Below are positions 52,137 through 61,674 of a DNA stretch of 64,000 bases, piece by piece. The position numbers and the translations under genes are program-made. The notes under the pieces are model-generated. The model did not search any database, was not told where the DNA came from, and saw only the letters and a list, made by a program, of their open reading frames with translations. Source of the stretch: Sporolactobacillus pectinivorans (GTDB taxonomy: Bacteria; Bacillota; Bacilli; Bacillales; Sporolactobacillaceae); NCBI RefSeq assembly GCF_002802965.1, contig NZ_NXGA01000001.1:2707276-2771275 (forward strand), in the 5' to 3' direction. Within the stretch, counting starts at the first letter, position 1, and the number at the start of each line of letters is the position of its first letter.

Positions 52137-53286
52137 GTGTTGATGATAGTTGATATGCGAAGCATTACCTCAGAAAGAAGCCGCAGCTAAATTAATGTAT
52201 GTGTAACTGTTGTTTCTCCAGGGGCTGTCGGTACAGAATGATTCAAAACAGAAAAAGGCAATGGATTCAAGGCAGCAGGAGCAGACCCAGTGGTATTGCC
52301 GAGTGTACAAAATGGCTAATTTACTATTGTAATCTGGCAAGCAAAATATTTCTCTTCTCTTCCAAAATTATGAGAGTGGGAGGTATCCTGTACCGTATAG
52401 TGACATTTTTACTGAGCATTTTTCAGATTGTCATTTCCCAGAGGTCAATCCCCAAGTCTACGCCGAGAAACAAAACGATAAGGTGCTTATTTAGAGAAAC
52501 GCAAGGCACGAGATGCTATCTCGGTGAGTGCTTGAGAGCAAAAATACTTTAGCCTTCCTCACACCACGGGCTTAACATAAAAAAAGCCCCACTGGTTGGT
52601 TGTCTGGGGGGATTAATGTATTGGAGTTTAACGAGTACATTGAGAAAGAATAAGTAAATCCTCCACCGACAACAATTATAATTACGGCCAAAGTAATAAT
52701 GTTTGTAAGACAAACGCCATTTGCTAATGTTTTAAAATCACCAACGATTAATAGAAGCCGACAGATTATTCATTGAATGTTTTATACTCGTCTGATTGTT
52801 TTTTGTCTTGCTCATCTGGGTTCATAAAATTATTCTCCTAAAAAATAACTTTTTTATGTACATTTTAATTTTCATTCATGATGGATGAAAATGTGCTTTT
52901 TAGATCAGAATATCTGAAATCAATTGTAATTGTATGTGTTGCAGATGTTCCACTTATACGAATAATACACTACTCCAAGCTCTCGATCTCACATCTTCCG
53001 CCGCTCTTCACTAGTTCTGGACTCCGCCGCGCAAAATTGTGTCGGTCTGTTCCAACTGGTTGATAGATAAAAAGCGCCCCACAATAGGGGAGCGCTTTTT
53101 GCATGGTTTCAGCTGACTTATGACAATAAAGTTCTTTCCTGAAAAAGGGTTTGTTGCGCAGTAGGGTCGAACTGTGCAATGGTTATCGTTTTTTTTAGCA
53201 ACTTCTACTTGTTAGATTTCTCTGTGTAATGTAGTGGAAAGGTATTTTTCTAGATTCGGGCACCTTTTAGCTAACAAGAACTACAA
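52137..53286. other. 1.1-kb interval with coding relics
   Basis: No intact gene. A forward stretch near 52215-52310 reads GAVGTE, stop, then KGNGFKAAGADPVVLPS, suggesting a decayed enzyme. Another near 52375-52490 reads ESGRYPVPYSDIFTEHFSDC and VNPQVYAEKQNDKVLI before a stop, like the C-terminal end of a lost protein. Neither can be assigned. Confidence 0.4.
53069..53100. terminator. Bidirectional intrinsic terminator
   Basis: AAAAAGCGCCCC and GGGGAGCGCTTTTT pair around a six-base loop. No intact gene ends at it, so it probably belongs to a lost gene. Confidence 0.75.
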
Positions 53287-53838
<552 letters not shown>

Positions 53839-53902
53839 TTAGTCTTCACTCAATAAATTGGTTGCAGTAAAGACGAGCTGCGTATAGAAGCTTGAATAGA
53901 AA

Positions 53903-54424
53903 TTATTTATCAGAACTGTTTTCTTTTGCTGATTCTATAACTTCTCGGATAAATACGGATTTTGCTTTAGTATATGCTGGTCTATCGAAATGATATTGTT
54001 CAGCTAATTTTTTCTTTAATAAACCATATTTAATCCGTGTTTCGAGATGACTTTGTAAATAATTTCTAAATAGCAGTTGATTATTCCAGTTTTCGCTTCC
54101 ATACTTGTAGAAATGAAGATGATGTGTTCCCACTCTCCATGCACCTTTTCTAAAAAAACGACGCTGAGGAAATGCTTGATGAAAGACAAATTCATAGCCA
54201 AGACTCTTTAAAGGCTCAATAAAATTATCCACTTCATATAAATCTTTGACCCCAACCATTATATCCAGTATAGGTTTCGCATCTAATCCTTTTACCGATG
54301 TACTTCCGATGTGTTCAATAGAAATGATGTTATTATCCAATAAATTTAGTAATTTCTCCTTCTCTTTTTCATATTCCTTTGCCCATTCAGGAGAATACTT
54401 CTTGATTTCCACTGGTCTATTCAA
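53903..54424 (-). CDS. GrpB-family nucleotidyltransferase-fold protein
   Basis: A 173-residue UPF0157/GrpB protein: VEIKKYSPEWAKEYEKEKEK, then IEHIGSTSVKGLDAKPILDI, where GST(S)V and D-x-M form the nucleotidyltransferase-like active site. THHLHFYKYGS is also conserved. The biological role is not established. It stands alone on the minus strand. Confidence 0.85.
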   Translation of the reverse strand: MNRPVEIKKYSPEWAKEYEKEKEKLLNLLDNNIISIEHIGSTSVKGLDAKPILDIMVGVKDLYEVDNFIEPLKSLGYEFVFHQAFPQRRFFRKGAWRVGTHHLHFYKYGSENWNNQLLFRNYLQSHLETRIKYGLLKKKLAEQYHFDRPAYTKAKSVFIREVIESAKENSSDK

Positions 54425-54527
54425 TTTATCACATCCTTTTTCGATTATTGATTACCAATAATGCTTCAAAGCTTTCGGCTACAGTTCATTTTAAATCATT
54501 TACACCATAACCTGAACGATTTTATAG

Positions 54528-54551
54528 CTACTGATTTAAAAATCAGTAGCA
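54528..54551. terminator. Perfect hairpin, terminator-like
   Basis: GCTACTGATTT and AAATCAGTAGC pair around two bases. It lies upstream of the GrpB gene, without a T run of note. Confidence 0.45.
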
Positions 54552-54564
54552 CTGTCTTTATGAT

Positions 54565-54690
54565 TATTGAAATAAACAAGGGTATTTACCCATACATTAT
54601 GTAAAGTTGAAACTTACTAAAAAAACGATAAAAATCCTCATATGTACAAATAAAGGGTACTTTTATCGCTTTATTAATAATATTTCTGAA
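54565..54690. repeat. Hairpin repeat copy B
   Basis: Closely matches the sequence split by the insertion sequence near 46.0/47.3 kb: AAATAAACAAGGGTATTTAC in both, then a variable hairpin. Here CGATAAAA pairs with TTTTATCG (copy A has a CGGCAAA/TTTACCG pair), so the stem is kept although its bases differ. A small GGGTA-TT-TACCC stem lies inside. On the minus strand the stem is followed by seven T. Confidence 0.6.
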
Positions 54691-55006
54691 CAACACCCTG
54701 CACTAAAGTACAGAGGTTGGTTGTTGCTGCTTAAAGCCGCTGTTCCGGCTAAAGCCGGTTAAAAAATGCCCTGCTCAAGCTTTCAACTAAAACTCATCCT
54801 TCACAATTTGGAACGCTTCTTCATCCCGGCCATTATCTTGATTCTCGATGTACTCCTTCTTTCTCAATCAATCTATGGCACGAAAATATATTTTTTGGTA
54901 AAATGAATTTTCTATACCCTGTATCTATTTGATAAAATTTACATCTCAATATAATATATATTAATGTTGGATATCATCTAACTGAACAAGAAAGAAGGCT
55001 TGTCAC
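54691..55006. other. Intergenic interval with one short relic
   Basis: Holds no intact gene. A 26-codon minus-strand stretch at 54787-54867 (LRKKEYIENQDNGRDEEAFQ, ending KDEF) looks like a C-terminal scrap, possibly of an antitoxin-like or regulator protein. Confidence 0.35.
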
Positions 55007-55297
55007 ATGAAGACCAGTCGTATCTTGAAATGGGTCAGCGGTGGTTTGGAGGCATTGCTCGGGTTCCCGATTCTTGGAGGAACGATTATTCTCGGAATGC
55101 TTTGGACACCTCTTCTTTTCACCCTTGCTTTACATATTGTGACGCTAATTTTTTCGATTCAGGATCAGAAAAAATACTATGGCAGCGTTATGGGAATCGT
55201 TACAAGTATTATCGGTGTCATTCCAGTTGTCGGCATGATCATGCATCTTATTACTGCGCTCCTTCTCTTTTTGAATGCCGCGACCGAGAAGGATTAA
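55007..55297 (+). CDS. Small three- to four-helix membrane protein
   Basis: A 96-residue protein with hydrophobic segments at about 14-32, 33-50 and 58-90 (LGFPILGGTIILGMLWTPLL, VTSIIGVIPVVGMIMHLIT). AAGAAGG precedes ATG at 55007. Likely a conserved integral membrane protein without assigned function. It converges on kdpE with 29 bases between stops. Confidence 0.6.
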   Translation: MKTSRILKWVSGGLEALLGFPILGGTIILGMLWTPLLFTLALHIVTLIFSIQDQKKYYGSVMGIVTSIIGVIPVVGMIMHLITALLLFLNAATEKD

Positions 55298-55326
55298 GCG
55301 CCATCTGAACGGTTTCCCGCTGCACG

Positions 55327-56019
55327 TCATTCTACAAACCGATAGCCGACTCCCGGCTCTGTAATGATCACTTTGGGCTTTGTCGGATTTTTTTCTATTT
55401 TCTTGCGTATATGCCCGATATAGACACGAAGATAATTACTGTCGGTATTGATCATTTGTCCGCCCCAAACCTGCTTAAGCAGCTGTCGGTGTGTCATGAC
55501 TCGTCCAGCATGAGTAGCGAGCAACCTGAGCAGCTCATATTCTGTCGGAGTGAATTTGACCGGCTTGCCGTCGACCAGGACCATCCGGCGTGACAGGTCG
55601 ATCACGAGGCGACCGAAATCAAGGACAGGTCTTGCTTCTGTTTTCGCCGTGTGCCTCAGAGCAACCCTGATGCGGGCGATTAATTCCCCCATGCCGAATG
55701 GCTTAGTCACGTAATCGTCGGCTCCGCTTTCCAGAGCGAGGATTTTATCCTCTTCACGTTCTTTGACTGTCAGAATAATCACTGGAACTTGCGACCATTC
55801 GCGAATCGTTTTTAATACGTTAATTCCCGATCCATCCGGCAGCCCCAGATCCAGTACGATAAGATCCGGATGGTCTGTCGAAGCCATGAGAATGCCTTCC
55901 CCGCCGTTTGATGCCTCCAAAGTTTCAAAATGATGGGCGTGAAGGGCAACGCTCAATAGTTTGCGAATCTGTGCTTCGTCGTCAATGATTAATAATCTTG
56001 ATCCTGAATTGGCCGTCAA
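55327..56019 (-). CDS. kdpE: Response regulator KdpE
   Basis: A 230-residue OmpR-type response regulator from TTG at 56019 (GGGAGAT upstream). The receiver has DD near residue 13, the phosphorylated Asp57 in LIVLDLGLPDG, and Lys in VTKPFGMGEL. The winged-helix output domain ends RKKIEKNPTKPKVIITEPGV. Phosphorylated by KdpD, it activates kdpABC under potassium limitation or osmotic stress. Confidence 0.92.
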   Translation of the reverse strand: MTANSGSRLLIIDDEAQIRKLLSVALHAHHFETLEASNGGEGILMASTDHPDLIVLDLGLPDGSGINVLKTIREWSQVPVIILTVKEREEDKILALESGADDYVTKPFGMGELIARIRVALRHTAKTEARPVLDFGRLVIDLSRRMVLVDGKPVKFTPTEYELLRLLATHAGRVMTHRQLLKQVWGGQMINTDSNYLRVYIGHIRKKIEKNPTKPKVIITEPGVGYRFVE

Positions 56020-56062
56020 CAGTTAACATCTCCCATGTGCATCCACCCGTCTCGCTTTGCAT

Positions 56063-58066
56063 TCATTCTCCCACAGGAAAGCTGACGACAACGGTGATTC
56101 CCTGATTCTGATTCTGTGCCGCCCGGATATTTCCGCCATGGGCCTTAATGATCCCTTTTGCAATGGCTAACCCGAGTCCGGTTCCAGGCACACGCGCATC
56201 CGATTTCAGACGGTAAAATTTATCAAAAATATGATCCAGTTCATTTAATGGAACGCCGATTCCCTGGTCTTTAACACTGATTTCAACATGATCATCTTTC
56301 TGATAGGTGGACAGTGTAATCCGGGTCTTATCGGCGGAGTATTTGACCGCATTGCTCAGAATATTGACCAGCATCTGTTCAATCAGGAGTTCATCGACCT
56401 GAACAGGCGGAAGTGATTCGTCCATTTCAACATTCAGCTCATGATTTTCCAGAGAATCTTCAATTTGCCTGATTGAAACCCCTATGATGTCTTCAAGATC
56501 GCACCAGTGCCGTTTTAAGCGTAACATACCACTTTCCAGACGCACCATTCCGAGCAGATTGGTGATCAACCGATTCATTCTCGCAGCACCCTGGCGTATC
56601 GTTCCAAGCAGCACCTTTCTGTCCTCTGAAGTAAAAACGTCATCCTGATCGGTCAGAGCCGTGACCGAACCGATGATGGCTGAAAGAGGTGTCCTCAATT
56701 CGTGAGAAATGGAATCCAGAAGCACATTCCGCAGTTTTTCCGATTCCGCTGCCAGTTGCGCTTTCTTAGCTTCTTCCTGAAGTTTCATACGCGCCACGGC
56801 CGCCGCGACAAGTCCCGCGATCGCTTCAACCAGTTTTTTGTGTTCCAGTGAATCAGGAATACGAAGCTTGCCATAATAAATGGCCAGAACACCGTGAATC
56901 AAATCCTCTGTACGCAGAGGTAAGAATAAACCGGGCGATTCATTCAGCGTTTGGGTACCATGGCCGGCCATTTCACCATGGCGATACACCCATTTGGCAA
57001 TGAACCCACCTACTTTCACTTGTTCCCGGTCAGCGTCATTAGAACATGCGGCTACCTCCAATTCACCGTCTTTATCCGGTAAATAAATCGCCGCCTGAAA
57101 ACCAATCTTGTCTGCTATCTGCAAAACGATTCGAGTAAGCGTAGCGTTCAATTCATCCACGACGGTCATTTCGCGGCTCAGTGTATAGAGAGTCAGCGTA
57201 ATTTTTTCATTTTCCTGGGCTTCTTTCAACTGATTTCTTAATTTTGACGACAAACTTGCTGTCAGCATCGCAACGATTAAAAATACGGCAAATGAAAGAA
57301 TATAGCGCAGATCGGCGACTGTAAAACTCTGAATAGGCGGGACGAAGAAAAAATCAAAAGAAAGAATGCTCATCAATGAAGCATAAAATCCCGGTCCCAT
57401 ACCCCAGCGTGATGCGCCGAACAGAACCGGCATTAAAAATAAAAGAGCAACATTGACCAGGTCATTCGCCATCCCTGTAAGCTTCAGCAGCAAAGTCAGC
57501 ATGATAATCATTCCGGTTAAAATCAGGTAAGGTGCCCATTTAACGGAATGCTCCGGAAAGATATAATTGATTTTGTTCGTCCGAATTTCCCTTCGCCCCG
57601 GGATAACATGAAAGGTGATGTTCTCCCCTTTCCGGATGACCTGATCGACAACAGAGGGGTTCACCCATTCCATCATTCTCGAATAGTTCGGCTTCCCGAT
57701 GACGATATGCCGGACATTGTGTTCCCACGCAAAAGATATAATTTCATCAGATACATGAGTACCCGGGATGATAAATGTTTCGGCACCCAGGTTTTCAGCG
57801 GCTCGCATATTTCTGGAAATTTCCATGCGCTCACCCATGGTCATCGGAGCCCTTCTGGGTGTATCCACGTACAATGCCATCCATTTTATATTCAAATCAT
57901 CGGCCATCTGCCGCGCTGACCGGATCAATTCTCTGGAGAACGGACTTCCGCTGACGCAGACCATCAATTTTCCCATGGCCGTACTTTGGTCCTTCGTTTT
58001 TCTTTCAACCGTATCTTTACAGAACCCTTCGCTTTCCAGACGTCGTTCTTCTTTGGCCATTTTCAC
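56063..58066 (-). CDS. kdpD: KdpD sensor kinase lacking the KdpD-N domain
   Basis: A 667-residue kinase from GTG at 58066 (AGAGGTGA upstream), against roughly 890-900 in full KdpD. Residues 33-155 form a USP-type domain, 178-272 the four-helix DUF4118 membrane block, 290-425 a GAF-like region, then the kinase with His455 (SHELRTPL), Asn572 (N box) and glycine boxes DQGIGVP and GTGLGLA. The ATP-binding KdpD-N sensor domain is absent. That domain is instead encoded twice in the protein at 58696-60999. It is followed by kdpE 43 bases later and preceded by a terminator-like hairpin. Confidence 0.9.
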   Translation of the reverse strand: MKMAKEERRLESEGFCKDTVERKTKDQSTAMGKLMVCVSGSPFSRELIRSARQMADDLNIKWMALYVDTPRRAPMTMGERMEISRNMRAAENLGAETFIIPGTHVSDEIISFAWEHNVRHIVIGKPNYSRMMEWVNPSVVDQVIRKGENITFHVIPGRREIRTNKINYIFPEHSVKWAPYLILTGMIIMLTLLLKLTGMANDLVNVALLFLMPVLFGASRWGMGPGFYASLMSILSFDFFFVPPIQSFTVADLRYILSFAVFLIVAMLTASLSSKLRNQLKEAQENEKITLTLYTLSREMTVVDELNATLTRIVLQIADKIGFQAAIYLPDKDGELEVAACSNDADREQVKVGGFIAKWVYRHGEMAGHGTQTLNESPGLFLPLRTEDLIHGVLAIYYGKLRIPDSLEHKKLVEAIAGLVAAAVARMKLQEEAKKAQLAAESEKLRNVLLDSISHELRTPLSAIIGSVTALTDQDDVFTSEDRKVLLGTIRQGAARMNRLITNLLGMVRLESGMLRLKRHWCDLEDIIGVSIRQIEDSLENHELNVEMDESLPPVQVDELLIEQMLVNILSNAVKYSADKTRITLSTYQKDDHVEISVKDQGIGVPLNELDHIFDKFYRLKSDARVPGTGLGLAIAKGIIKAHGGNIRAAQNQNQGITVVVSFPVGE

Positions 58067-58117
58067 CGTATGTCACCTCTGTTCATAAGAAGCTCTCCAT
58101 CCTTTATGAAATTCTAT

Positions 58118-58152
58118 AAAAAAGAAGAAACATCAGTTGCCTGATGTTTTCA
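58118..58152 (-). terminator. Terminator between the 172-residue ORF and kdpD
   Basis: AAACATCAG and CTGATGTTT pair around TTGC, and the minus strand continues CTTCTTTTTT. It would end or reduce transcription from kdpABC before kdpDE. Confidence 0.65.
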
Positions 58153-58202
58153 ATAATTTGTCCTTTGTCAACCCTTTAGATCGTTAATCCATACTATCAT
58201 TT

Positions 58203-58721
58203 TCACTGATCTTTGAAAAGACTCTCAACGAGTTTAATATGATGGGTCCGGTTTACTCTTTGAATAAAATTGGAAACATCGTTTTGATTTTCACACACAG
58301 CCGTGTGAATAATCCAAGTGGAAAATAATTTAACGTGAACAGCGGATATATAAAACGGATAGTGTTTTCTTGAGCGGACGATATACCAGCCGGGCTTCAC
58401 CTTTTTCCACGGTGATTTCCGGATTCCAAAGAGATGAAGCCTCGACCGCTTGTTCCAGTCCTCATTCTTTTGAACATTTCGAATGGATGTATAGATTCCC
58501 ATCAATCGGGCATCATCCCGCCGGGCAGATTTTCCACCGCCACCTACTTTTTCTCTTGCCATTTTCTCATCATCCGCAAAGACATAGTTCAGAATGACCA
58601 GGCTTTCTTCTTCGACGGTCCATGCAGCGCCAAAACACCGATAGTGCAATGAAAAAATATCCAGATAGTTCCGACCCGTGCCGTAATAAAGAGGTTCACC
58701 CGTTCTCTTCGTGATACTCAC
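58203..58721 (-). CDS. Unrecognised 172-residue protein within the kdp locus
   Basis: The GTG start at 58721 overlaps the end of the KdpD-N protein gene by 26 bases, suggesting translational coupling. The product is basic and mostly soluble: TVEEESLVILNYVFADDEKM, RLHLFGIRKSPWKKVKPGWY, RSRKHYPFYISAVHVKLFST. No signal peptide, membrane helix or known motif is visible. Its place between sensor and kinase genes suggests a role in the Kdp signalling system, but a spurious or degenerate frame cannot be excluded. Confidence 0.5.
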   Translation of the reverse strand: MSITKRTGEPLYYGTGRNYLDIFSLHYRCFGAAWTVEEESLVILNYVFADDEKMAREKVGGGGKSARRDDARLMGIYTSIRNVQKNEDWNKRSRLHLFGIRKSPWKKVKPGWYIVRSRKHYPFYISAVHVKLFSTWIIHTAVCENQNDVSNFIQRVNRTHHIKLVESLFKDQ

Positions 58722-60999
58722 CTCTTGAATTGGCTACGACATGCAGATTGACAAACTCCGCGTGCATCAGGACATAAATCACCGGGTTGCGCCTGAACTT
58801 ATCGAAGAAATGCTGAGCGGGAAGCGGTTGACCAACGACAATTTGTTCCGCGTGCAGTTCTCCTGCTGTTTTCGCGATCAGCTCCCCTACCCGATTTTCA
58901 GGCGCTTCCTTCCTGAGAAATGTAGCCTGAAGCTGTTCGCTGAGCTTCTTCATCGTCTCCAGATCTCTTCTTTCCCGTTCACACAAAGGTCCATCCGATA
59001 CAACCGTGAGTACATACAGATCCGCATGGTACCGGTCGGCAATACGCCAACCTCTCCGGATTAATTTCTCAGAATGTGGACGATAGTTGACGCACGTCAG
59101 AATCCGCGGGGGGTCCCCGATAATGCGCTGCCGTTCCAGGCTTTGATCCACATTGTCCGCGACCTCGAACAGAGCCAGTTCCCGAAGGACCGATAAATTT
59201 CCCAACCGGAAAAAGTGATTCATTGCGTGTTCAATCTTATCTTTCGAATACACCTTGCCCTGCGCAAGACGCAACTGAAGCATTTCCGGTGTGACATCAA
59301 TCAGCTTTATTTCCTCTGCCTGGTCCATAAACCAGTCCGGAATACGCTCTTTGACTTTAATGCCGGTAATATGTTCCACCGTGTCGCGGAGACTTTCGAG
59401 ATGTTGAATATTGACGGCTGTCACCACATCAATCCCCTGTTCCAGAATATACAGGATATCCTGAAACCGCTTCTCCCTTTCGCTGCCGGGTACATTTGTA
59501 TGCGCCAGTTCATCGATCAGGACCATTTGCGGATGACGCTGCGTGATTTGTGCCACATCCAGTTCCCCGTACCGGCGTCCGTTATAGTGCACCACCCGCT
59601 GCGGGATCGTCTCCAGACGGCCGATCTGGTTGGCTGTTCCTTTTCTTCCATGCGTCTCAATAAACCCGATGACAACATCCGTGCCTTTCGACAGCCGGTC
59701 ATTAGCATCCTGAAGCATTTTATAGGTCTTTCCGACGCCCGGTGCCGAACCCACATAAATTGTCAGCCGGCCCCGGAGGGTATTCGGATCAGGCGAACGT
59801 CCGGAATGGCGATTCCGGAGGTCCGTGTCCGTTAACGAATAGGGCCGGCTCCCGTCTTTCCAGCCCATGATATGAAGATCGGCGTATTTCATATTCAGCA
59901 ATAAGTACCGAACGAGATTGGAATTCCAGAAGGCCCAGTACCGCGGCGAATGCGTCTGGCCGACAACAATCTGTGTCACACCCAGTTGTCCGGTGACATC
60001 CATAACCACCTTGCCGAGTGCCCGGTCACCGCGCTGCTCGACAAGATATTTGGCATGGCAGAAATCCCCCAGGCTTCTGAGTTTGTTAATCCGGTCTTTA
60101 CTTTTGTCAGACAGATCGTTTTCAGGCATTTCCAATATGGTCAGAATGAACAGATCGGCCTTCATTCTCCGGGCCATCCGGTAACCTTTTCGGATCAGGA
60201 TCGCCGAACGTGCCAGAAAACTGGTGCAAACAAGAATGATTTCTTTGGCTCCGACCGGTCCCGGTATGCTCCGGCGCTCAAACGATTTTTGGAACTGAGT
60301 GTCGACCGTGTCGGCGACAATACGCAGTGTTAGCTCACGCAGCGCGGACAGATTTTCTTTTCTGAAGAAGTGATCCAGCGCCTGATGAATCGTGCCTGCG
60401 TGAAAAATATTTCCGTCTCTCATCCTTTGCCGCAGCGTCTCCGGCGGTACATCGACCACTTCAATTTCATCGGCGCTTTCGATAAAAGACTGGGGCACGA
60501 TTTCGCGGACTCGGACACCTGTAATTTTTTCCGCTTCGCGATATGTTCCTTCGAGATGCTGCACATTCACGGTCGTCAGTACGTCAATGCCCTGTTCCAG
60601 AATATAGTCGACATCCATGTACCGTTTGGAAAATCTGGAACCCTCCAGATTCGTATGAGCCAGTTCATCGACCACAACGGCAGCCGGCTGACGTTCAATA
60701 ATGGCATCGACATCCATCTCTTCAAATGTCCTGTCCTGATACAACACATTCTTGCGCGGAATGATTTCGAGGTCACCCATTTGTTCCACCGTCTCCGGCC
60801 GGTGGTGTACCTCTACAAAACCGATGACAATATCCGTGCCCTTCCGCAAGAGATCATTAGCCTCTTTCAGCAGCTTGTAGGTTTTCCCTGATCCAGGGGC
60901 CGCCCCGACAATGATTTTTAACTTTCCTTTTCTCTTAACCGAATGATTTTCTTCTAATTCCTTCTCATCCGGATGTTCCGGATTTTTCGTCACATGCAC
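58696..60999 (-). CDS. Tandem-duplicated KdpD sensor protein without kinase
   Basis: A 767-residue protein from GTG at 60999 (GAGGAGTGA upstream) made of two homologous halves. Residues 25-240 and 410-625 are KdpD-N domains, each with Walker A (GAAPGSGKT at 32-40; GSAPGVGKT at 417-425) and Walker B (VVVDELAHTN at 108-117; VLIDELAHTN at 493-502). Each is followed by a USP domain (about 252-380 and 630-755). There is no membrane segment and no histidine kinase. In ordinary KdpD one such unit precedes the membrane kinase. It lies between kdpC and the kinase gene. Likely a soluble ATP/second-messenger sensor acting on KdpD in trans. Confidence 0.9.
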   Translation of the reverse strand: MHVTKNPEHPDEKELEENHSVKRKGKLKIIVGAAPGSGKTYKLLKEANDLLRKGTDIVIGFVEVHHRPETVEQMGDLEIIPRKNVLYQDRTFEEMDVDAIIERQPAAVVVDELAHTNLEGSRFSKRYMDVDYILEQGIDVLTTVNVQHLEGTYREAEKITGVRVREIVPQSFIESADEIEVVDVPPETLRQRMRDGNIFHAGTIHQALDHFFRKENLSALRELTLRIVADTVDTQFQKSFERRSIPGPVGAKEIILVCTSFLARSAILIRKGYRMARRMKADLFILTILEMPENDLSDKSKDRINKLRSLGDFCHAKYLVEQRGDRALGKVVMDVTGQLGVTQIVVGQTHSPRYWAFWNSNLVRYLLLNMKYADLHIMGWKDGSRPYSLTDTDLRNRHSGRSPDPNTLRGRLTIYVGSAPGVGKTYKMLQDANDRLSKGTDVVIGFIETHGRKGTANQIGRLETIPQRVVHYNGRRYGELDVAQITQRHPQMVLIDELAHTNVPGSEREKRFQDILYILEQGIDVVTAVNIQHLESLRDTVEHITGIKVKERIPDWFMDQAEEIKLIDVTPEMLQLRLAQGKVYSKDKIEHAMNHFFRLGNLSVLRELALFEVADNVDQSLERQRIIGDPPRILTCVNYRPHSEKLIRRGWRIADRYHADLYVLTVVSDGPLCERERRDLETMKKLSEQLQATFLRKEAPENRVGELIAKTAGELHAEQIVVGQPLPAQHFFDKFRRNPVIYVLMHAEFVNLHVVANSRGEYHEENG

Positions 61000-61092
61000 T
61001 CACTCCTCAGCTATTCCGGAGGATCAGACAGAAATACTGCGGAAAAGAATCAGATCCCCGAACAACTTCCATGAAGCAAAGGAATCCTACCC

Positions 61093-61662
61093 TTACCGGC
61101 CCATCTTACTCTGCAAAGCCAGGTTCAGATTCAGCACATTCACGTACGGATCGCCAAAAGTCCCAAGAAACCGATTCTCAGTCTCACGTGTCACGAGATC
61201 CTGCAGATACGATGCACTCAATCCGGTCGCCTTAGCCACACGCGGGATTTGCAAACGGGCATTGGCAAGCGAGATGTCCGGATCAAGCCCGGAGCCGGAA
61301 GTTTCAACCATATCCGCCGGTATCGACGCATTCGCCAGCGTGCCGTTCTGTTTCTTCACAAGCGCGATATTAGTGCTGATTTCTTTGATCAGAGCCGGAT
61401 TGGTTGGCCCAAGATTCGACCCGGCCGAACCATTAGCCGCATAGTCTACCGCCGACGGTCTTGAATGAAAATAGCCTGGGCTGGTGAACGATTGGGCAAT
61501 TAATTGGGAACCAACAATTTTTCCGTTATACTTTTCCATACTTCCCTGTGCCTGATAGGGGAACAGAACATTGCCGATCAGTCCGATAATAAGCGGATAG
61601 ATCAAACCTAATATAACCGCGAATACGACGGTAACCCTTATTGAACGCCAGACATTAGTCAT
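61093..61662 (-). CDS. kdpC: Potassium-transporting ATPase subunit KdpC
   Basis: A 189-residue KdpC with one N-terminal helix (VTVVFAVILGLIYPLIIGLI) and an extracytoplasmic domain with SQLIAQSFTSPGYFHSRPSA and SGSGLDPDISLANARLQIPR. It stabilises the KdpFABC complex. It begins 12 bases after kdpB ends. Confidence 0.93.
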   Translation of the reverse strand: MTNVWRSIRVTVVFAVILGLIYPLIIGLIGNVLFPYQAQGSMEKYNGKIVGSQLIAQSFTSPGYFHSRPSAVDYAANGSAGSNLGPTNPALIKEISTNIALVKKQNGTLANASIPADMVETSGSGLDPDISLANARLQIPRVAKATGLSASYLQDLVTRETENRFLGTFGDPYVNVLNLNLALQSKMGR

Positions 61663-61674
61663 TCGAATTACCTC

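Noticed and set aside
52199..52552. 117-codon forward ORF
   Set aside because: Cysteine- and arginine-rich with no motif; other frames of the same DNA contain better protein-like stretches broken by stops.
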